DNA of 64,000 nucleotides. It comes from an uncultured Clostridia bacterium (GTDB taxonomy: Bacteria; Bacillota; Clostridia; UBA1381). Where the stretch lies: assembly GCA_934476075.1 (NCBI GenBank), contig CAKSNH010000011.1, forward strand, positions 30,040-94,039, given 5' to 3'. Made by a program: the position numbers and the translations under genes. Numbering within the stretch: position 1 is the stretch's first letter; each line of letters opens with the position of its first letter. Of the stretch, positions 62,431 through 64,000 are shown in pieces. The notes below the pieces were generated by a model, which was not told where the DNA came from, made no database searches, and saw only the letters and a program-made list of their open reading frames with translations.

Positions 62431-63141
62431 TTAAAAATACGGCTTTGATACCGGCTTTGCCTCAGAACCCAATGTTTTTAAAAGTTCCAGTCCGGCGTCA
62501 CGAGCAGCCGTAACCGCCTGTTTCACCGCCGACACATCTCCCGAAAATGACAGTAATATTTCGTTTGAATGACTAGTTCCCCTTGACGGAGTATGATAGC
62601 TGACAATATCCACATTTGCAGTTTTTAACGCTATATCCGCAATCACAAGTCCGATAGGTGCCGGTGACGCACACACAAATCCGAAAGCCTTGTCAAGAGG
62701 TGCATTAAACGCTTTTTGGATAGCATAGCTTGCACGCGGAGTATAGTGTACCTCCATGTGTCCCGCCTCGCTGATATATATTCCGCCCGCATTTATATTA
62801 ATCTGCTCCAACGCAATTTCGACCGCCTGTCTTGCGTCGGCAACGGTTTTCGCTCCGAGAATAATCAAGTTTCCGTGTCCGCCCCACCCTTTTGTATCAC
62901 GAGGCAAATCAATGGAAATCACTTCTGTACTTGTGGCTTTCACAGCATCGTCAACCGCTTTTATCTGTGCAACCGCACCTGTTCTAGAACCAATAATACC
63001 GATTGAGGAATATTCTTCGGGCAGCGGCATTTGTTTTTTCAGCTCAGAATCCACATTTGCTATCACAAGTCCGATAGTGTCGCATACGGCAGTCCCTACA
63101 AATTGTGTAAGTCCGCTCGGCAAATTCAAATTACCGTCCAT
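62431..63141 (-). CDS. bacterial microcompartment shell protein, PduB-like (BMC-T)
   Basis: 236 residues from ATG 63141 behind GGAGGG; a TTG three bases upstream is also in frame. Two BMC domains in tandem: the first with FVGTAVCDTIGLVIANVD and SIGIIGSRTGAVAQIKAVDDA, the second with ASPAPIGLVIADIALKTANV and SGDVSAVKQAV. LPRDTKGWGGHGNLIILGA and AGHMEVHYTPRASYAIQKAF are typical PduB phrases. BMC-T trimers form shell facets with a gated pore. No other shell or cargo gene is in view; the transporter next to it suggests more of the locus to the right or elsewhere. Confidence 0.88.
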   Translation of the reverse strand: MDGNLNLPSGLTQFVGTAVCDTIGLVIANVDSELKKQMPLPEEYSSIGIIGSRTGAVAQIKAVDDAVKATSTEVISIDLPRDTKGWGGHGNLIILGAKTVADARQAVEIALEQININAGGIYISEAGHMEVHYTPRASYAIQKAFNAPLDKAFGFVCASPAPIGLVIADIALKTANVDIVSYHTPSRGTSHSNEILLSFSGDVSAVKQAVTAARDAGLELLKTLGSEAKPVSKPYF

Positions 63142-63180
63142 CAATATCCCTCCTTTGTTAAAATTATAACTTATTTAATA

Positions 63181-63813
63181 TCATTCGTCAATACCAAGTT
63201 TTTTGCCTGTTGCAATCCTAATCACAAGCGGTATAAAACCTCCGCCTACCAAATTTCCCAACGCTATAAGCACAATATATCCGACCGCTTTTGCACTCCA
63301 CATATTTGCAAATGAGAAATAGAACATATCCGCAATACTGTGTTCAAATCCGCAAAGAATGAATACCATAATCGGCAGCACCATCGCAAAATACTTGCCC
63401 ACATTATCTTTCACAACCTTATATCCCACAACCGCAATACACATCAGCATACCGCACATAAATCCAATAATAATCGTACTTGGAATAGTATCCGCCAATT
63501 TTGCCGAAACTATTTTTTCGCATACGTCCGCAACCTTTATAAGCTTTGTCGCACGGAAAAGGTATCCCGAACCTATTGTTCCTATTGCGTTTCCCAAATA
63601 TGTACAGGCAACTTCCGCAAGATATTTCGGTTTTTTATTCGGTATGTAACAAACTTTACCTGTGTACAGGCTCAGTCCGAATGCAAAAATAGTGAACAAT
63701 CCCATACAAAACAGGAACGCACCCGCAATATGATTTTCAACCGACAAATAAACCGCTCCGCCCACGCTTATAGCCATACCGGCAAGAACAGCCGTTAAAA
63801 TTGTACTTAACAT
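63181..63813 (-). CDS. compact formate/nitrite-family channel
   Basis: 210 residues from ATG 63813, with AAAGGA upstream; the in-frame extension to 63930 reads through a promoter and is rejected. Six helices are visible. Family hallmarks: FAFGLSLYTGKVC in place of the omega loop, central His in LCGFEHSIADMFYF, and the closing IALGNLVGGGFIPL. The length is well below the usual 260-290 residues. It is co-directional with the PduB-like gene (39-nt gap). Formate, nitrite or hydrosulfide are possible substrates; formate would fit a glycyl-radical microcompartment. Confidence 0.85.
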   Translation of the reverse strand: MLSTILTAVLAGMAISVGGAVYLSVENHIAGAFLFCMGLFTIFAFGLSLYTGKVCYIPNKKPKYLAEVACTYLGNAIGTIGSGYLFRATKLIKVADVCEKIVSAKLADTIPSTIIIGFMCGMLMCIAVVGYKVVKDNVGKYFAMVLPIMVFILCGFEHSIADMFYFSFANMWSAKAVGYIVLIALGNLVGGGFIPLVIRIATGKKLGIDE

Positions 63814-64000
63814 TTTTTTCAATCCTTTTCTTATAATATTCAATATAAATAAACCGCCTAATATTATACCATAACAACGAAGGCAGCTGAATGTTGCCGA
63901 AGTATTATGATAAAATGTTCTCCGAAACATAGAAATCTTTGATTTCGTCCTGTTTCGTGAGGTTATTATAACATAACAACGCAGGCGGTGTCCGTCGCCG
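63814..64000 (-). promoter_or_regulatory. upstream region of the transporter, with two similar promoter-like copies
   Basis: The plus-strand motif ATTATA-n-CATAACAACG-n-AGGC occurs at 63863-63884 and 63965-63986. Read leftward each has TATAAT preceded by GTTGTTATG. The first would start transcription about 43 nt before the transporter. No gene is seen in this stretch. Confidence 0.45.

Overview
The window comes from a low-GC Gram-positive anaerobe, most likely a gut member of the Clostridia. Support: GGAGG-type ribosome binding sites, TTGACA-N17-TATAAT promoters, a four-subunit pyruvate:ferredoxin oxidoreductase, MecA, a SpoIIQ-like peptidase, AsnA, and secreted proteins with Cu-amine-oxidase-N and BspA-type leucine-rich-repeat domains. 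Genus cannot be fixed from the sequence alone.

Region 1 (1 to about 25.2 kb) is the right-hand part of a prophage of podovirus-like organisation. In order it has: the capsid protein 3' end, head-tail adaptor, tail nozzle-like protein, tail and fibre genes, holin, amidase, a small regulatory island (HTH protein, small protein, ORF6N/ORF6C antirepressor) with its own promoter and terminator, a 633-residue internal-virion-like protein, and a giant gene of about 3,724 codons. The giant protein is a polyvalent virion protein with a MutS-I-like segment, three ADP-ribosyltransferase-like domains, a zincin-like metallopeptidase, a MuF-C-like domain, long coiled coils and a conserved C-terminal module. 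Three small genes lie inside it in another frame, two of them paralogues in tandem. A tRNA-Gln gene points its 3' end at the prophage and probably marks the attachment site. Terminase, portal and integrase are not in view.

Region 2 (25.3 to 37 kb) is host chromosome: small zinc-ribbon and tiny membrane-peptide genes, a DUF896 protein, asnA-asnS, a TPR protein, rarA, a TM2 protein, the porGDAB operon behind a strong promoter, an M23 peptidase and mecA.

Region 3 (37 to 50.5 kb) is a glycan-uptake locus. A leftward eight-gene operon encodes a very large substrate-binding protein, two pairs of ABC permeases, a membrane-anchored NHL propeller, a YIP1 protein and a secreted DUF5696 protein. It is divergent from a secreted GH26-like glycosidase. 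No ATPase subunit is present, so a shared one is expected from elsewhere.

Region 4 (50.5 to 57.4 kb) carries tyrS, argS, tRNA-Gly and tRNA-Pro, a CheW protein with an inserted zinc-binding CZB domain, and a cytosolic FG-GAP propeller. tyrS is preceded by a Tyr-rich leader peptide and an intrinsic terminator that together look like a ribosome-mediated attenuator, with no T-box.

Region 5 (57.4 to 64 kb) has a large LRR surface protein, a PduB-like microcompartment shell protein and a compact formate/nitrite transporter, perhaps the edge of a microcompartment locus continuing to the right. A 60-bp repeat occurs twice, overlapping the end of rarA and upstream of tRNA-Gly.
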